Assembly: GCF_003945595.2 (NCBI RefSeq) | Contig: NW_024104509.1 | Coordinates: forward strand, 868,001-932,000 | Length of the DNA stretch: 64,000 bases | Direction: 5' to 3' | DNA from: Pipra filicauda | Lineage: Eukaryota; Chordata; Aves; Passeriformes; Pipridae | Part shown: positions 25,743-38,272 of the stretch, piece after piece | How the letters are laid out: each line of letters starts with the position of its first letter | Position numbering within the stretch: position 1 is the first letter of the stretch | Program-made: the position numbers and the translations under genes | Notes under the pieces: generated by a model | What the model saw: the letters and a program-made list of their open reading frames with translations, nothing else | Told to the model about the DNA's origin: nothing | The model's database searches: none

Positions 25743-25940
25743 CTGTCCTATATTGACGTATCCGTATTTGCTCGCTACCCTGTTGGCCTCCGGGAGCCCC
25801 CCGGTTATCCGCACAGCCCAGTGGTTGGTGTAGAGGCGCGTCCTGCAGGCGGGCAGCAGGAACCCTAGCACTAGGGCGAGCCGGCAGAGAAGGTCCCCGC
25901 CGCCTCCGCCTCCCCAGCAGCAGCGGCGCTTCCAGCCCAT
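25743..25940 (-). CDS. PCSK5: PCSK5 exon 1: signal peptide and start of the prodomain
   Basis: First coding exon (66 codons) of proprotein convertase subtilisin/kexin type 5, a secretory-pathway serine endoprotease that cleaves precursors after basic residues. The ATG at 25,940-25,938 is the first in frame. An in-frame TGA lies 21 codons upstream (26,003-26,001), and the context is strong (A at -3, G at +4). Residues 1-33 form the signal peptide: a basic and glycine-rich start, a hydrophobic core around LALVLGFLLP, then ACRT. The prodomain follows with the family hallmarks YTNHWAV, PEANRVASKYG and NIGQ. The exon ends CAG|GTAA in phase 0, and exon 2 continues in the same phase. The recalled mammalian exon 1 is nearly the same length and begins with the same MGW. 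A run of six glycines at residues 10-15 is unusual. The paralogue PCSK6 is the main alternative, but the NHWAV/SKYG context and exon 2 fit PCSK5 better. Identification is from recalled family sequence, not a search. Confidence 0.95.
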
Positions 25941-26450
25941 CTTCTCCTCCTCAGCACACAACCCCCACAAAACTTCTTCCTTCTTCCGAGACGCTTCTCC
26001 TCACCTCCGGGGGGCACCGGCGGCGCGTCCTCCGAAGTTACCCCGAGGAGGAAACTAGGAAGAGCTTGGAGTAGTGCATTGAACCGCCCGGGGGTTAAAT
26101 GATGAGGGGTTGGGAATAGTGGTTCTGATCAGTGATTGCTGCTGTCTTCTCTTCCCGTCGCTCTCCGGGGTAACTTGCTCGGAAAGCTTCTCTCACAGTT
26201 CCTGAGCGCCAGCTTCTCCCTCTATCCCCAGCTATATGGGAAGTCGTCTCTCCGCGGGAAGGAGGGTTCCTTCTCCCTCTCTCCGCGTTTCCCTCCGCTC
26301 TGACTTCCTTCCCCCTGCCAAGCGGTCTTCAGCCTCCTCTCCCGCGTCTGGCTTTTCTTCGCCTGTACTCGCTCCCCAGGACCACTGGGACTCCGGCGGC
26401 AGGCGATGTGTGAGTGTTGGCAGCTGAGCGCCTCAGTGCACTCTAGCTCG
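25941..26450 (-). promoter_or_regulatory. PCSK5: PCSK5 5' leader and proximal promoter (limits approximate)
   Basis: GC-rich sequence directly upstream of the PCSK5 start codon, within the CpG island. Its exact start site cannot be set from sequence alone. There is no convincing TATA box, as expected for a CpG-island promoter. The polypurine tract at about 26,454-26,520 (minus-strand sense) probably lies at or just upstream of the start region. An open frame on the minus strand from 26,902 to 26,222 begins with GTG rather than ATG and is not supported as a gene. Confidence 0.6.
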
Positions 26451-26453
26451 GCC

Positions 26454-26520
26454 ACCTCCCTCTCCCTTCTCCCCTCCCTCCTCCTTCTCCTCCGCCTCCT
26501 CTCCCCGCCCTCTCTCCCGC
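26454..26520. repeat. Homopyrimidine/homopurine tract in the PCSK5 promoter
   Basis: About 65 bases consisting almost only of C and T on the plus strand (CTCC/CTTC-rich), hence GA-rich on the coding strand of PCSK5. Such tracts are common in CpG-island promoters. They bind GA-box factors and can form triplex DNA. It ends CCCGCAG on the plus strand, which resembles a splice acceptor by chance. Confidence 0.8.
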
Positions 26521-26891
26521 AGCGCCGAAGGGCAGGGGAAATGGCAGCCGCGTTGGGCCCGCGTTGTGCTGCTCTCTGCGCTCCCGGGCCCCGGGCTATA
26601 GCTGGCCCCGGGCGTCGCTGCCCCCGAGCGCTCTTCCCTCTTCCCCATCGGCCCGGGAGGCTGCCGCCCCGCTGGCGGGGCTGCGGCAGCCGCGGCGAGG
26701 TGCGAGGCCTGCAGCAAGGCCTCGTGCCCGGCACCGGCGGCGGCCTCCCGGCCCTGCCCTCGCGGGGTGCCCGGGGCGAAGAGGGGCCGGGGGGATCCCC
26801 AGCTGCCCCGATCGTCCAGGTCTGCCCTTCCGGCCCCAGGAGAGTGAGCCTGAGTAGCAGGCAGGACAGGAACAGCCTGTCTGCCGCCTGT

Positions 26892-26929
26892 CCGGCAGCC
26901 ACGGGCTGTGCCGGCAGCCACGGGCTGTG
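26892..26929. repeat. Perfect 19-bp tandem duplication in the CpG island
   Basis: The 19-base unit CCGGCAGCCACGGGCTGTG occurs twice in direct contact (26,892-26,910 and 26,911-26,929) with no mismatch. A third, diverged partial copy may follow. This is a recent local duplication. Confidence 0.9.
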
Positions 26930-29900
26930 TCGTCAGCCCGTCTGTTGGTCTCTCTTTACAGACGCTGGACGTTGTCATTTAATGCTGAGCTTTCCCCCAC
27001 AGCCCATCTGTCCGATGGTCACCCTGTGCAGAAAGAAAAGTGGGTGGCTGCCACTTTGGCAGAGGAGGGGTTGTCCAGACCCAGATGGGGAGGACGGCCT
27101 TCCCAGTGCTCCCCTGTTCCTGTCCCCGTGCAGCTGGCCAACAGCTCTGCAAGCTTGCTGGGAACCACTTCCAGCACCAGAGCGCCTGTGGGCCCAGAGA
27201 AGATGCAGCTGGTCAGCTGCAGCTGGCCCACGCACCACCTGTACTGAAGGTACTCCTGCCTGGAGGAAGTGAGAGAAAACTCATGTCCGTCCAGTGAAGC
27301 CCGAACTGGACTAAATCGTAGAGCCACAACAGTATCTTCGAGCAACCTGTAGATCTACTTCCTTTTGTTTGAGATTTAAAATAATTGTCTGTAAAATTCA
27401 GTCCAGAAATTCAGACCTGCTCTGAAGATCCATTGCAGGTTTTGAAGGAATTTGGACATGAGAATTACTATTGCAATTTAGTAATGTAAATGTTGTGGGA
27501 TTTTTTTCTCTGAGGAACCTAAGGTGTAGGCAAAGTTGACTGACTTTGTGGGCAAAAGTTAGGAAGCTGTCACTCTCTTTTTCACTGAAGAATGAGAAGT
27601 TAAATGCTTTACAGAAAGTCATACAGTAACATGGAGTTCCTTTTTTCTTTCACCAAGACCTGTGCACCTACCTTTAAAATTGATGTTTTCCTAATAAAAT
27701 AGAAATAGTAAAATGCAGAGCCAAAGCCACATTTTCCAATTAAATGATTTTCTGTCTTAAGTTCATTCATTTTCCCCTTATGCACTGGTGTTATACTAGC
27801 AACTAATATCTTCCCACATACTTTGATTGTTTTTAAAGGGGAGAAAGGAGGAAAATTCATTCTCTACCTCCCTGTTTGCTTGATATCTTCGAAAATTGAT
27901 TTACCAGTGATTTGCTCTTCCCTGTTAGTACTTTTCCCTGTAGTTTGTGCTACCATTTGCCTTTCTAGTTCTTTCTCAACCTGAAAATCCCTCTGGCTAA
28001 TCAGGTCTGGCAGCCTCTGCGCTGTGGTTCATGTCAGCTTTCCAGGACTTTCCTATATTTCACAGATCCATGCTCCAGAGATGTGTTAGGCGCCCCAGGG
28101 TCATAATTAAGGAGGAAACCACAGAGGGCATTCGTATAAATTCAAAAAAAGTGACAGCTCAGGTTCCTCCAGGAAGAAGTCCTGCAAGCAGATGTGCTAG
28201 CCCCTGAAGACCTTCTGGAACAGAGAATGTTTTAAGAATGGACTGGGGATACATATCATCATTTGGAGTGGGAGAGTCTGGGCCATAACAGATGAAAGTA
28301 GGGAGATCTTCAGAGAGTGGAGGTTGTGTCAGGGAGTCATTTAAAGATTGCCTTAGATGGATAGTTTGGAATCCAAAGGAGTATTTGGATTTCCTTAGTT
28401 TCAAGAATAACTGTTTTTACTGTTTTTTATAAACAGTGCAGCTAGGTCACTTGACAGCAGCCACTATACGGTCTAATTTGCTGGTACACAGCTCTTTGAT
28501 CTGCAGTTTTCCATGCTTCAGGCTTGCCTCTGATTTTACGTATTTTAACTTCAAATGCTTTTAAAAAGAATAAAGTTTTGGGGTTTTTTGCTTATTTGTT
28601 TTTTTTTTTGGTAAAATACTGTTTTTACATATGATCAACTTTATTAGTAGTTTTTTCTTTAGCAAACACCTGTCTCCTTATCCTTTGAAGCAGGATCCTT
28701 ATTTTGAGTACCTCACTGTTCTCATAAAAAGCCACTATGTATGTCCAAATTTTGAGTGAGAGTTTTCACCTGTACGTTAGACACCTTTTTTTTCGCATTC
28801 ATCAGCCAATACTTTGAGATTGCTCACCCTCACTGGCTCACTGTTCCTAGTGTGTAGACTGTAGGGTCTACATACCTAACCCTGTGTGCAGTCCACAGCA
28901 AAGCATGACTTCTTATTGCTGTTCCCACTTCTTGTTGGTCACTGTAGGAGTGAACATGATAATTGACAGCACTTTTTAATGATTTTTCTGGGAATGCAGA
29001 GGAGAAAAACCTTCTGTCCTGAATGTAGAGGGTGAAAAGGATGAGTGAAAGTACTCAGCTGGGATGCAGAATCTGGGGCACGAGAAAGGAAGGAAGAGAA
29101 AGAAATTGGGATAGAGGTTTGGTAGAGCAGTCCTGTGTCAAGGTGTGTTCCAACCCAAGCCTTGTTTTCCCTTGGGCAATTTATTGTCAGAAACTCAGTG
29201 ATATGCTGAAGGAAATAAAGGGCAGAATCCTTTATTTCTCGTCTGTTGGTAGTAAAGAATGAGAATTTGAGTCTGGACCTAGGAATAGATGTGAGTCTGG
29301 GCTTTTTGTGATCACTGAAATTGGACTGATGCTGCCTTATTCATATGCTATGTGGATTTTATTTTGATTTTATGAATAAGGCTGCACTGTCCACTTTTCT
29401 GTTCTATTCCTCCTGTCGACAGAATGTAACTCTTACCTTTCCATCTCTGATTGTGTTTATTATCTTTTTTTGAAGCAGTGGCTCCCACCTCTTTATAGTT
29501 GTGACCATACTGGCAGGCATAATTTGAAAAGACGCTAGTGTTTGTTGCAAAGCCATCAGACTCCTTCTGCTTGTACTGATGCCTGTGCCAGCATGCTTGT
29601 TTGCCATCTTTCCATTTTGCAAATGTGTCTCTTTGGGCTGAAATCCAAACTGTCATTAAAGTAATTGTAATTTGCATATCTCTTTTTCTTATTTTATTTG
29701 TTTTATTTTTTATTTCAGAGATCTAGTTGACAATGCAAATAGCTGTACTAACTGTAGTGATAACATACTGTGCACAGCTAGGATGAATGGCTAAGGCATG
29801 GAGAGAAAATAAGGAAGGTCGAGGCAGGGAACCTTTTCAATTGACGTTAGTGCCTGACACAGCATCCTATAACACTGAAACTTGAGTTCTTTTCAGAACA

Positions 29901-31742
29901 ACAACTGCACATTTTCCATCTCCAACTTCTCATCGGATTGTAAAGTTTCAGTCATAGAATCTCAAATATATGGAAAAACTAAGTTTAAAACCAACATTTA
30001 TCGTGTTTGGCTATGAATTTTAACTATGGAAATTATCATAGGCCCCTTCGAAGTGATGGTAGAAAGATCTTTTTTTCTGAAATAACTTATCTGAGTGAAT
30101 ACATCCATGTGAAAGAAGTTAAGGTATTATTCACCCAAGTTCACTGGAGTTAACATTCCAGTTAACTTGTTTCTAAATTGTCCCATGAGCCAGAATTATT
30201 GTAGCTACCCTTTTCTATACAGCTAACTCAGCTCTACTCTAAGTATCTATAGGATTTTCCTTTCCTGTTATAGTGTTAGAGAAACCATCAAATGCTACTA
30301 TGCTTTTCTCACACCAATATGTTGTTGATGGCATGTGGCTAAAAAGAGTGACCCAGTGGCAAGTGAGAATCCAATGCAATTTCAAAAACATCATTTAAAA
30401 ATAGTAGCTAAATGTCCTTACCCAAAGAGAAAAAGTATAATCTCACATCTTCCAGCATGGCCCACCCTCATTTCATGAGCTTTAGTTGGACTGGTTCCAT
30501 TTGTACCCCAAACCCTCTCAGAGACTGCTGCAGACCCTTCACTAGTATTCAGCTTCTTTAGAGGTGCAATTGTCTTCTGAGTTCTGGTTCCCTTATCTCT
30601 GTTCAGGTGCTCTATTGTCACAATATGTACATGAAGTAAGTAACTTCATGATGATAGAGTGATTATACTTAATCTTCTGTCTTCTCTACCCTGTTGTTGT
30701 GAGAGGAAGCGGAAGTCATGTCTTTAATATGTAAGAAAACCTGAGCACCTTTTCCACAGATAATGAATAGAAGTAGTCGTTTAAGAGCATCCCTTTAGCT
30801 TGGGGCTCTCCATTCCTTCCAGTACAATTCCTTTGAATTATATGCCTGCATTCTTTTGCATGAAACTAGTTCAGTGTAATTTATTGGGTCTTGAATTGAA
30901 AAAGATCTTATTTACTACTTAGCCCATGTCTAACAGAAGATATGACCTGGAAGTGGTGAGTTTATTAATGGGGAAGGAGACTAGAAGAACACCAGCCTAT
31001 AGTTTAGAAAGTATGGCAGGTTTTTTAATTCTGTATTTCAGACAAGGAAGAGTTTGAGAAGGGGTATTTTAGGACATACAGCCTCTATTTGTTTGTGTTT
31101 GAATAATAAATAATTCTGTTATAATTCTGTCATAATTCTCTCTTTAGGGAGTTCAAGAGCATAGCTGTGGCACATCCTTTTCTCCTAAGATACCATTCAC
31201 CAGATAACTTGCTCCTGAATACTGAAGAAGTCAAACAGTTTACTAAACAGAAGAGTAGGTGGAACTGTATGTGCTCTTCCCTGCTGTAGTATAGTTGAAC
31301 CAATACCAAGACTGCAAAAATGGAAGTTCCCATTAATTGTTTATTAGTTTTAAACAAAAATAGAAAGAGATTCAGCTATGTTTGATACATCCTGGCAGAT
31401 TTTAAGTCTAAAAGGAGATGAAGGGCAGAAACATAGACATCAGTAAGAACGGCCCAGCTACAGACACTGTGTGTAAAGTTTATTTCCAAAGGGATGATGC
31501 TGATCCCATAACTCAGAAACTCGCTCTACTGTGCCAATTTGCTAAGGAGGCAATTCTGGTGCTTCTTTTACGGATAGAGAAAATGCACATCTTTGCAGAT
31601 GCCTCTGCACTCTGCCTGCGAAAGAGCAGAGCTGTACTGACAGTTTCTGTCAGGGCCTCTTTAGTGTTCTTTGATTTCATGCAAAGGACAAAACAATCCA
31701 TTGATGAAAGCTCTTTCCTTTCCCAATTTTTCTTCTTCATAT

Positions 31743-31782
31743 CATCCTTGTGGATTCCTTCCAACTCAAAATATTCTGTGAT
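31743..31782 (+). mobile_element. CR1 or SINE tail fragment
   Basis: About 40 bases matching the avian CR1 3' tail (ATCCTTGTGG, CCTTCCAACTCA, AATATTCTGTGAT). The same tail ends the SINE-like element at 50.1 kb. The body upstream is not recognisable. Confidence 0.75.
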
Positions 31783-34700
31783 ATCTTTTTCTTCTTCCTG
31801 CCCACCCCCCATTTCTGTAGTTTATCTCCCTTTCCTATTCTGCTCATCTTTCTGCTGGTGGGAGGATTTTTCTCTTTGCTCTTGTCCATCTTATCATTTC
31901 TGCTCTTCATTTCCAAGACATCTATTCTGTACATCCTACTCTTGGAATGTTATTCTCTGTGCTCTCCTCTGTTTACTATGAAAAACAAGCTACAAGCCAT
32001 TGTAGCTGAAAGTTTTTGTGAATGGGAATGACCATGATGGCATGTAATACAGAATTGCTGAGAAATCCTCTCTGAGGTATAATCTTTTCATGATAGAGAA
32101 TAACCTGGTGCTCTGTAACTGGTAGTCCATGTTCAAAGTGCATAGTCCTACAGTACCTTTACAGTGAATCAGAAGTTACAGCACTGGTGAATCTTCAGCA
32201 CAGTGATATTTATGTGTAAACCAGCACTGGAAGAAGCAACCTGTGAGGGAGAAGAGGGATTTGGATGTGTGCACTCATAAACACTCTACTCTTTCTTCAC
32301 TTCTTGTCAGCCTTAGTTCCTTTTTGTCTCTTCTGTGTTGATTCCTCAGTTGGGTAATTCAGAGCCACATATTTGTATTTTTAAATTCTTGATGCAGCAG
32401 CTGAGCAACTGAAGAGCGAACAGAGCAAATGAGAACAATATACTTGTTAAAAGTCTGACACTTTTCTGTGGCCCTTTGCATTTACACTGCTTTTCTTCAT
32501 GCTGAAAAATGCATTTATTCCATGAAACAAATATGAGACAGAGGACCTCTTTAAGACACAGAATGGTAGTTCTGGTAGTTAGCAGTTCCCAAAAACACTG
32601 CCGAAATCTTAATTAAAAAGAAAAAAAGCATCTCTGGAGAGCCACCCTGAATTTGATGTTGTTTCCATGTTGCAAAGTGAACCGATTTTGACAGTTCTTT
32701 AGGTCATAGCCATAAACTTGAATGTTCACAATATAAGGAGTGTATGTACAGTTTATAGCTTATCACCACCACCAATATACCAGCTCATTAAGTTCTGAAC
32801 CTTTCATGAGCATCTCACAAATGCAACAAAATCATGCTTACAGATACGCACACTGTATGACTGTGACATTAAAATGCTAATTTTGAAGCGCTATGCAGCA
32901 AATTAACCTTATAATCATCAATTTATTTTCTAAGAATATGGTTTGGACAAGGTCTGTGGGATCCTGAGAGACAGCACCTTAAAATGTTCAATCCATGCTA
33001 GCTCTCCCTGAGAGGCAAAAGAAACTGGGCCTTTTGAAGACCTCCTTCTGATCAGGAGATACTTGTACCATCAGAGAGTGAAGTAATACCCTCTGATTTA
33101 TATGATCAGTTAGAACTTGCCAGCATGGATGGACTTTGGTATACCCTGTGTCACTTACTTCACTTTTTACTTCATCTATCCATCCACCCATGAAGTAAAC
33201 AAAACCATAAAAAAATATAATCTTTCCCAGCACTAAAATAATGAATAAGAAATGACGATTTCTAGTGGACATTTAGTAAAAAGTAGAATGAACTAAATCC
33301 TCAGTCTTGTTACTTCCAGTGTGGCAGACAAATCCAGCAACATGCAATAGACAGTGTCCTGTGCTCACTTGGTCAGTTTTATGTTCTGAGTTGCTTGGTC
33401 AGCTCTAGTTCTGGGACAGTTTTCTGGTTAACTGTATATCACACTCTGTTGTCATTAGAAGAAATAATCTAGCTTTACATGAGTATATAGTGAACAGTAT
33501 CTAGCTCACCGAATCAGAGTGATGTGTTTCCAGCATACTTGTGGGAGGGCACTAATTCAAGTCACATAACTACCACACTGACTGACTATCTCTGGAGTGC
33601 GTCCAAATGTATTCATTCCTGATTCAGGTTCTTCAGATGCGCAGACACATTTTGTTAACACTACTGCAAGACGGTCTCAGGATGACAAAGATGGTGAAAC
33701 TATTTCTGAATAATATTGTAACTGTTACTTCAGCTACAGGAAATGATGCTTGAATACTGCTGAAGAGAGAGAACAAGAATTCCTCCTCCAACAGAACATG
33801 CTTTGTTTAGCTCCAGTAATACCACAGGTGAGGATGAAATGGAAAACATAAACAAAGAAAACAATATAACACAATTGCCAAGCTTTTCATCTCTAGTATC
33901 ACAGAGAGATGCTGTCAGGATGAGAAGTTAACACATGGAAGCCAGCTGTAGCAACTAAATGTCTCAAGGAAACTTCTTTCTAGATAATGAAATCCATTCA
34001 CAGGGACTATCACAGAAAGTTGGAGTGACCTGATAAAACTCAGAAGAAATTACCAATTTTATTCTTGGAAAGGCAAGAAAGTGAAACTCAAAGCCTGACA
34101 GACTCTAAAAATGATGAAAATGTGACTGTTATTTCAGAAGTTTTATCTCCAGATGTTCGAAGAAGTTTTTTTAAAGATAACATGTTGCATAATATGTTGG
34201 AAAACCACCTCTAAGTGTACATGAAACAAACTAAGCCAAAATCAGAAAAGCTACATTCGGAAATGTAGCTGGACATTCTGTGAAAAACTGCTGAAATCAT
34301 CTGAGCAGAATTCTGGCTTTATGATGAAATCATTATTAGGAAAACTAGGCTGCTATGCTGCCCCTGGAGCAACCAGGGAAAGCAATTTGAGGAAATGGTG
34401 ACTAAGAGATATACTCAATTTATACCAAGTGCAGCATATAGTACCTCAGTGCAACAGCACAGCTAAATCCCAGACATATTTGATGTGTGCTGTTGTATTG
34501 CTCCTTGCCTCTTTCCTCCTGTATGCATTAGGAGAAGACCATGAAAATGACAAGGGGTGACTTGAGGTCATCTCATAACCCTGTGAGCCACCTCTCATGC
34601 CTATCATGCTTGCCTGTGTGAAACCAAATGTTACAAACATAACTAAGATTTTTCTTCTCCTGCAGACCCTCTACTTGCTATGACACACTGGAAGCTCCAG

Positions 34701-36179
34701 GCAACATTATTCATTTCTTGTGCGTTAGACATGTCAAGTTAAAAGCTCACACTGCCCTTTTCAAACATGTTCAGAAAACTGATGTCCTTCATTGACTGTC
34801 ACATGGGCTTTTGCTATAGATCAAGTAACCTCAAGATTTAAACGCAAACTTTTAGGAAGTCCTTACTAAAATAAGTCTCATTAGTGTCAAACTGCTTGAT
34901 CAGGGGTCTGATTAATAGCCATTTGACATTAATGAGAGACATTGTATTAAAGGCTGTTAAAATCAGTCTCATATACAGATGCAGGCCAAGTTAAGAAAGT
35001 CTGTATATGTGTGTGTAATGTATTTATTTACCTGTGAATCCAGTCCTATTTGTGCTGTTGTTTGGCATAGCTTACAGAATAGGAAGATATGGAAACATAC
35101 AGAAGATAGCTTACAGCTCACCTATAAACTCCATCAATTTTACTGCAAACCTCCTTATTTTTTTTATCCTGCATTATCTTATACTAGTTGCAAATTCTCT
35201 CAAAAGACAGATGCAGGTCCCCAAGTTGTTAAGATGTAAAATTGTCTATATTATGCATTTCTTACTACAGTCTCAAAAGGAGAATGACCTGTGAAATTTG
35301 AACCTCCTTGGATCTGTTTCTTCCAGTAAGACAATACAAAAGGGATGTACTGTACTGGAGGTTCTGACAATGTGAGTACAGCAGCTCACTGTCAGACCTT
35401 TATAATTAGAATATTTATTTCACATTTGGATGTGGATGTATCCCCTGTCTGTGAGCTATTTAGGGAGGGGAACAGAGGGGATAAAAGGCTGAATAGCATA
35501 CACACACATGTAAGATATATTTTTGCAGTCCCAGAACTAACAAATAATAAAACCAATTCTGTTTAACCTCGTAAATATCTTCACCTGACGTCTACAGGCA
35601 AAATTCCACATATCTAAAAAGCAAATTTTCAAGGTTTTGCTCTTACTATATTGAAATGTTATCTAAAATATTTTGCAAACTTATGTCTACCATTTGCTGC
35701 TAATTGAGTTCTCACATGCAGCTAAGTGGTTCACATGGAAGATACAATATCTGTGCCATCAGGTTTCCTTTAAGAATATGTTCAGGTATTTTTAAAATTT
35801 TGGATACAATTATAAAATGCAACTGATATGCCAACAGTTCATTATCTTCTTACTGCATGATCTTTTTTAGGGGTGGTCAATTGCCTGGCTCCATTTTATT
35901 TGTAAGATTAAAAGATGTCTCAGAGTAACTTACTTAGGAGATATCTCAGACTAACTTACCTGTTTGTAAAGTATGTTTATGATTTTGAAGCCAGGACATG
36001 ATACTTTTGTTTGCCTCACAGGTAATTAGATATATTTTCTTAATAGCTATTTGGAAAAAAACAGGACTAGAAGACATTGTTGACAAGGCAATAAATAATC
36101 ATGTTACAGATGACATTCAGTCTCCTAATTTTCCTTTTAGTTAAGTATTTGAGGACAATACTCACGCTTTTAAATTGTT

Positions 36180-36335
36180 TTTGTGGTTTGGTTTTGTTGG
36201 CTTGATTTTGGTTTGGGTTTGCTTTTGTTTGTTGGTTGGTTGGTTTTTTTGTGGGGTTTTTTTTGGTTTTTTTTGAGGGGGGAGGTTGTTTGTTTGGTTT
36301 GGTTTGGTTTGGTTTTGTTGTTGTTGGTTTTGTCC
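36180..36335. repeat. T/G-rich low-complexity tract
   Basis: Plus strand composed almost only of T and G. It contains (GGTTT)n, GGTTGGTTGG and TTGTTGTTGG units. It yields long but meaningless open frames on both strands. Confidence 0.9.
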
Positions 36336-37924
36336 ACGCCTTGTAGGACAGTGGGTTTTTTAATTTGTTAACACTGCTCTTCAAAGATCTGGATCTCACA
36401 TGTATAGAACTATCTAGTGTGAGTGAGGATATATTTTTTGAAAGGTGCTCTGTAAGCTCATATTGTGCTGTATGTCTTAATTACTGACTTGCGTTTTTTC
36501 TCTTAGTGAGACAGGGGATAAATAAACAGGTGCCTGAGACATCCAGGCTGCTTTACAATGCAGGCTACTTTATATTTGCTAATTTTTTTTTGTGTTGCTT
36601 CCCTTCTATTCATAGTTTGGTTTAGTTAGCCACTCTAAACCACTTCACAGAGAACAGGGGTTTATCACTGTTTGCAGAGTGTGCCATCCCCTTCCTGTCT
36701 GGGAAGCAGAAAGAGAGCATGGGGTGCTGTTGTGATGATGACCTTTGGCAAGCTGAGATGCAAGGCACCCCGTAGGAATTTCCTCCAGCTCAAAGGTATT
36801 TAACAAATTATCCAGTTCCATGGTGGGACCTAGTCAGTAGGTGGTCTACTTGAGTGTCTGTCTGTCTTTCCTTATCCTCCTCTTTAGCTTAGAGAAGCTG
36901 CAGTAAGAGGGGGAAAAAAAGGAAAAAGAAAAACAAAACAAAAACCAGCTATTAAACTGGAAAGACGTGATCTGCATAATTGTTCTAATTGCAGCTAGTT
37001 CTGTGATGAATAGAACTGATGTCAAATTCAACAACGACTTAGGAGAAAAAATATCTCAAAGTCTTTTACTATAACATGAAAGACGAAACTCTTATGATCA
37101 TTGCTGTTCAGTTTAAAGAGCCAGTGACTAATTAAGGGGGAGGGGAAACAGTCCCATTGTTTAATTACTGAAGAAAGGATTAAATTGGCAGGTATAAATA
37201 AACAAAATTAAACTATGCACCTCTCTGGCCTTTCTGAGTTGCACAAATTGGTATGGGAGTCATGCAGGAGAGGTAGTTGTCAGTAGGGATTTTTAACATA
37301 ATTGTAGCAAACATTGCATCAAACATAGGCTACTCCAAAAGTTCTGCTATCTCAGGATTCCCAAAGAAACAAAGAAGGAAACTCACATGACTATTGTCAG
37401 AAGCACAGTGTCATCTACAGACCTGAAGGCACTGTTTAGAGAAAGGAAAGCTACCCAGCCCTGACTGCAGCACTTACTGTGGCCTTGCACAGGACACTCC
37501 ATGTCTTTTTCCTGATTTCCTTATCTTTAAAATGGGATAATAAAACATACTTACCTGTTCAATTCTTGTGTTGTGAAATTTTGTGTCTGGATAATGTGCT
37601 TGCTGTAGAGGAGCAAAAGATTTATATGCCTGGTTTTAAATCTGTTATTGAGACATGAACAGTGATAAAACTGTTCATATTTAGGAGGCCCACTTTTACA
37701 GAGCGGAAACCTAACAAGGCTATCCAAATCTGGTGTCTAGTAATAAAGGAGTGGCACCTGAGAGAAATGTTTGTTATCTGCTGAAGCGTGGCTGTGGAGT
37801 ATGGCCTGGCCCCTGAACATATCCTATTTTGAAAAATGATTAATGCTTCATTTATGCTTAGAATTAGCAGACAAATAATTATATTTTCTTTTCTTTTCTC
37901 TGAAAAATTATGTGCTTTAATCTT

Positions 37925-38272
37925 TGTAGTGGGTTGACCCTGGCCAGCAATTAAGCACTCACTAGCTGCTTATTCACTCCCCCTTCATCAGGATGGAGGA
38001 GTAGATTGGAAGAGAAAATGTGAGAAAAAACTCATGGGTCAAGATAGAGACAGTTTAATAAGTGAAGGGGGGAAAAGCAGAAAAAGAAAAAAGCAAAACG
38101 CAAATGATTAAAAGACCACCAGTCTCCACCTCCCAAAAACAAGTTGATGGCCAGCCAATCTCTGAGCAATGACTACTTTGGAAAAATTATCACCGAGTCT
38201 TTATTGCTAAGCATGATGTTAGATGGTCAGTTAGGGTCAGCTGTCCCAGCTGTGTCCCCTCCCTGACTCTTA
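37925..38272 (+). mobile_element. Solo LTR, left part (split by a CR1 insertion)
   Basis: Begins TGTAGTGGGTTGACCCTGGC, the typical start of an avian endogenous retrovirus LTR family. It continues with CACTCCCCCTTCATCAGGATGG, CATGGGTCAAGATAGAGACAG and, near the break, GTCAGTTAGGGTCAGCTGTC. It stops at CTGACTCTTA, where the CR1 tail begins, and resumes at about 40,688. No retroviral internal genes flank it. Orientation is given as TG-to-CA on the plus strand. Confidence 0.8.

Larger units (their letters stand above)
25080..27000. promoter_or_regulatory. CpG island at the PCSK5 5' end
   Basis: About 1.9 kb of very GC-rich sequence dense in CG dinucleotides, with AT-rich DNA on both sides. It covers the first part of intron 1, exon 1, the 5' leader and the upstream region. 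GC-box-like sites are visible, for example GGCGGGGCC near 25,583 and CCCCGCCC near 26,503. Many overlapping open frames occur on both strands here (for instance 25,003-25,584 plus and 25,024-25,701 minus). They are the usual result of GC-rich sequence lacking stop codons, not genes. Because the island extends about 1 kb beyond the start codon, it could also drive a divergent noncoding transcript, but no such transcript is shown. Confidence 0.9.
27273..37924. other. Intergenic region upstream of PCSK5, no gene recognised
   Basis: About 10.6 kb of AT-rich DNA. The only repeat signals I see are a CR1-type tail fragment (31,743-31,782) and the T/G-rich tract at 36,180-36,335. The longest open frame is 187 codons at 31,418-31,981 plus, which reads through the CR1-type tail and has no recognisable domain, so it is not called. 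A 201-bp minus-strand block at 29,437-29,637 has exon-like borders and is discussed as a finding only. Confidence 0.6.

Noticed and set aside
26222..26902. 226-codon minus-strand frame in the PCSK5 5' region
   Set aside because: It opens with GTG rather than ATG, is low-complexity, and lies in the leader/promoter. PCSK5 itself starts at 25,940.
31418..31981. 187-codon plus-strand frame, the longest outside the repeats and the CpG island
   Set aside because: It reads through a CR1-type tail at 31,743-31,782 and ends in a compositional Phe/Ser/Cys-rich stretch. No domain recognised.
33600..34420. Adjacent stop-free plus-strand stretches of 50-60 codons that look protein-like
   Set aside because: I could not match them to any protein, and stop-free runs of this length are expected by chance in A-rich sequence. 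A BLASTX search would settle it.
36183..36399. Lys/Asn/Pro-rich 110-codon minus-strand frame
   Set aside because: It is the translation of a T/G-rich simple repeat.
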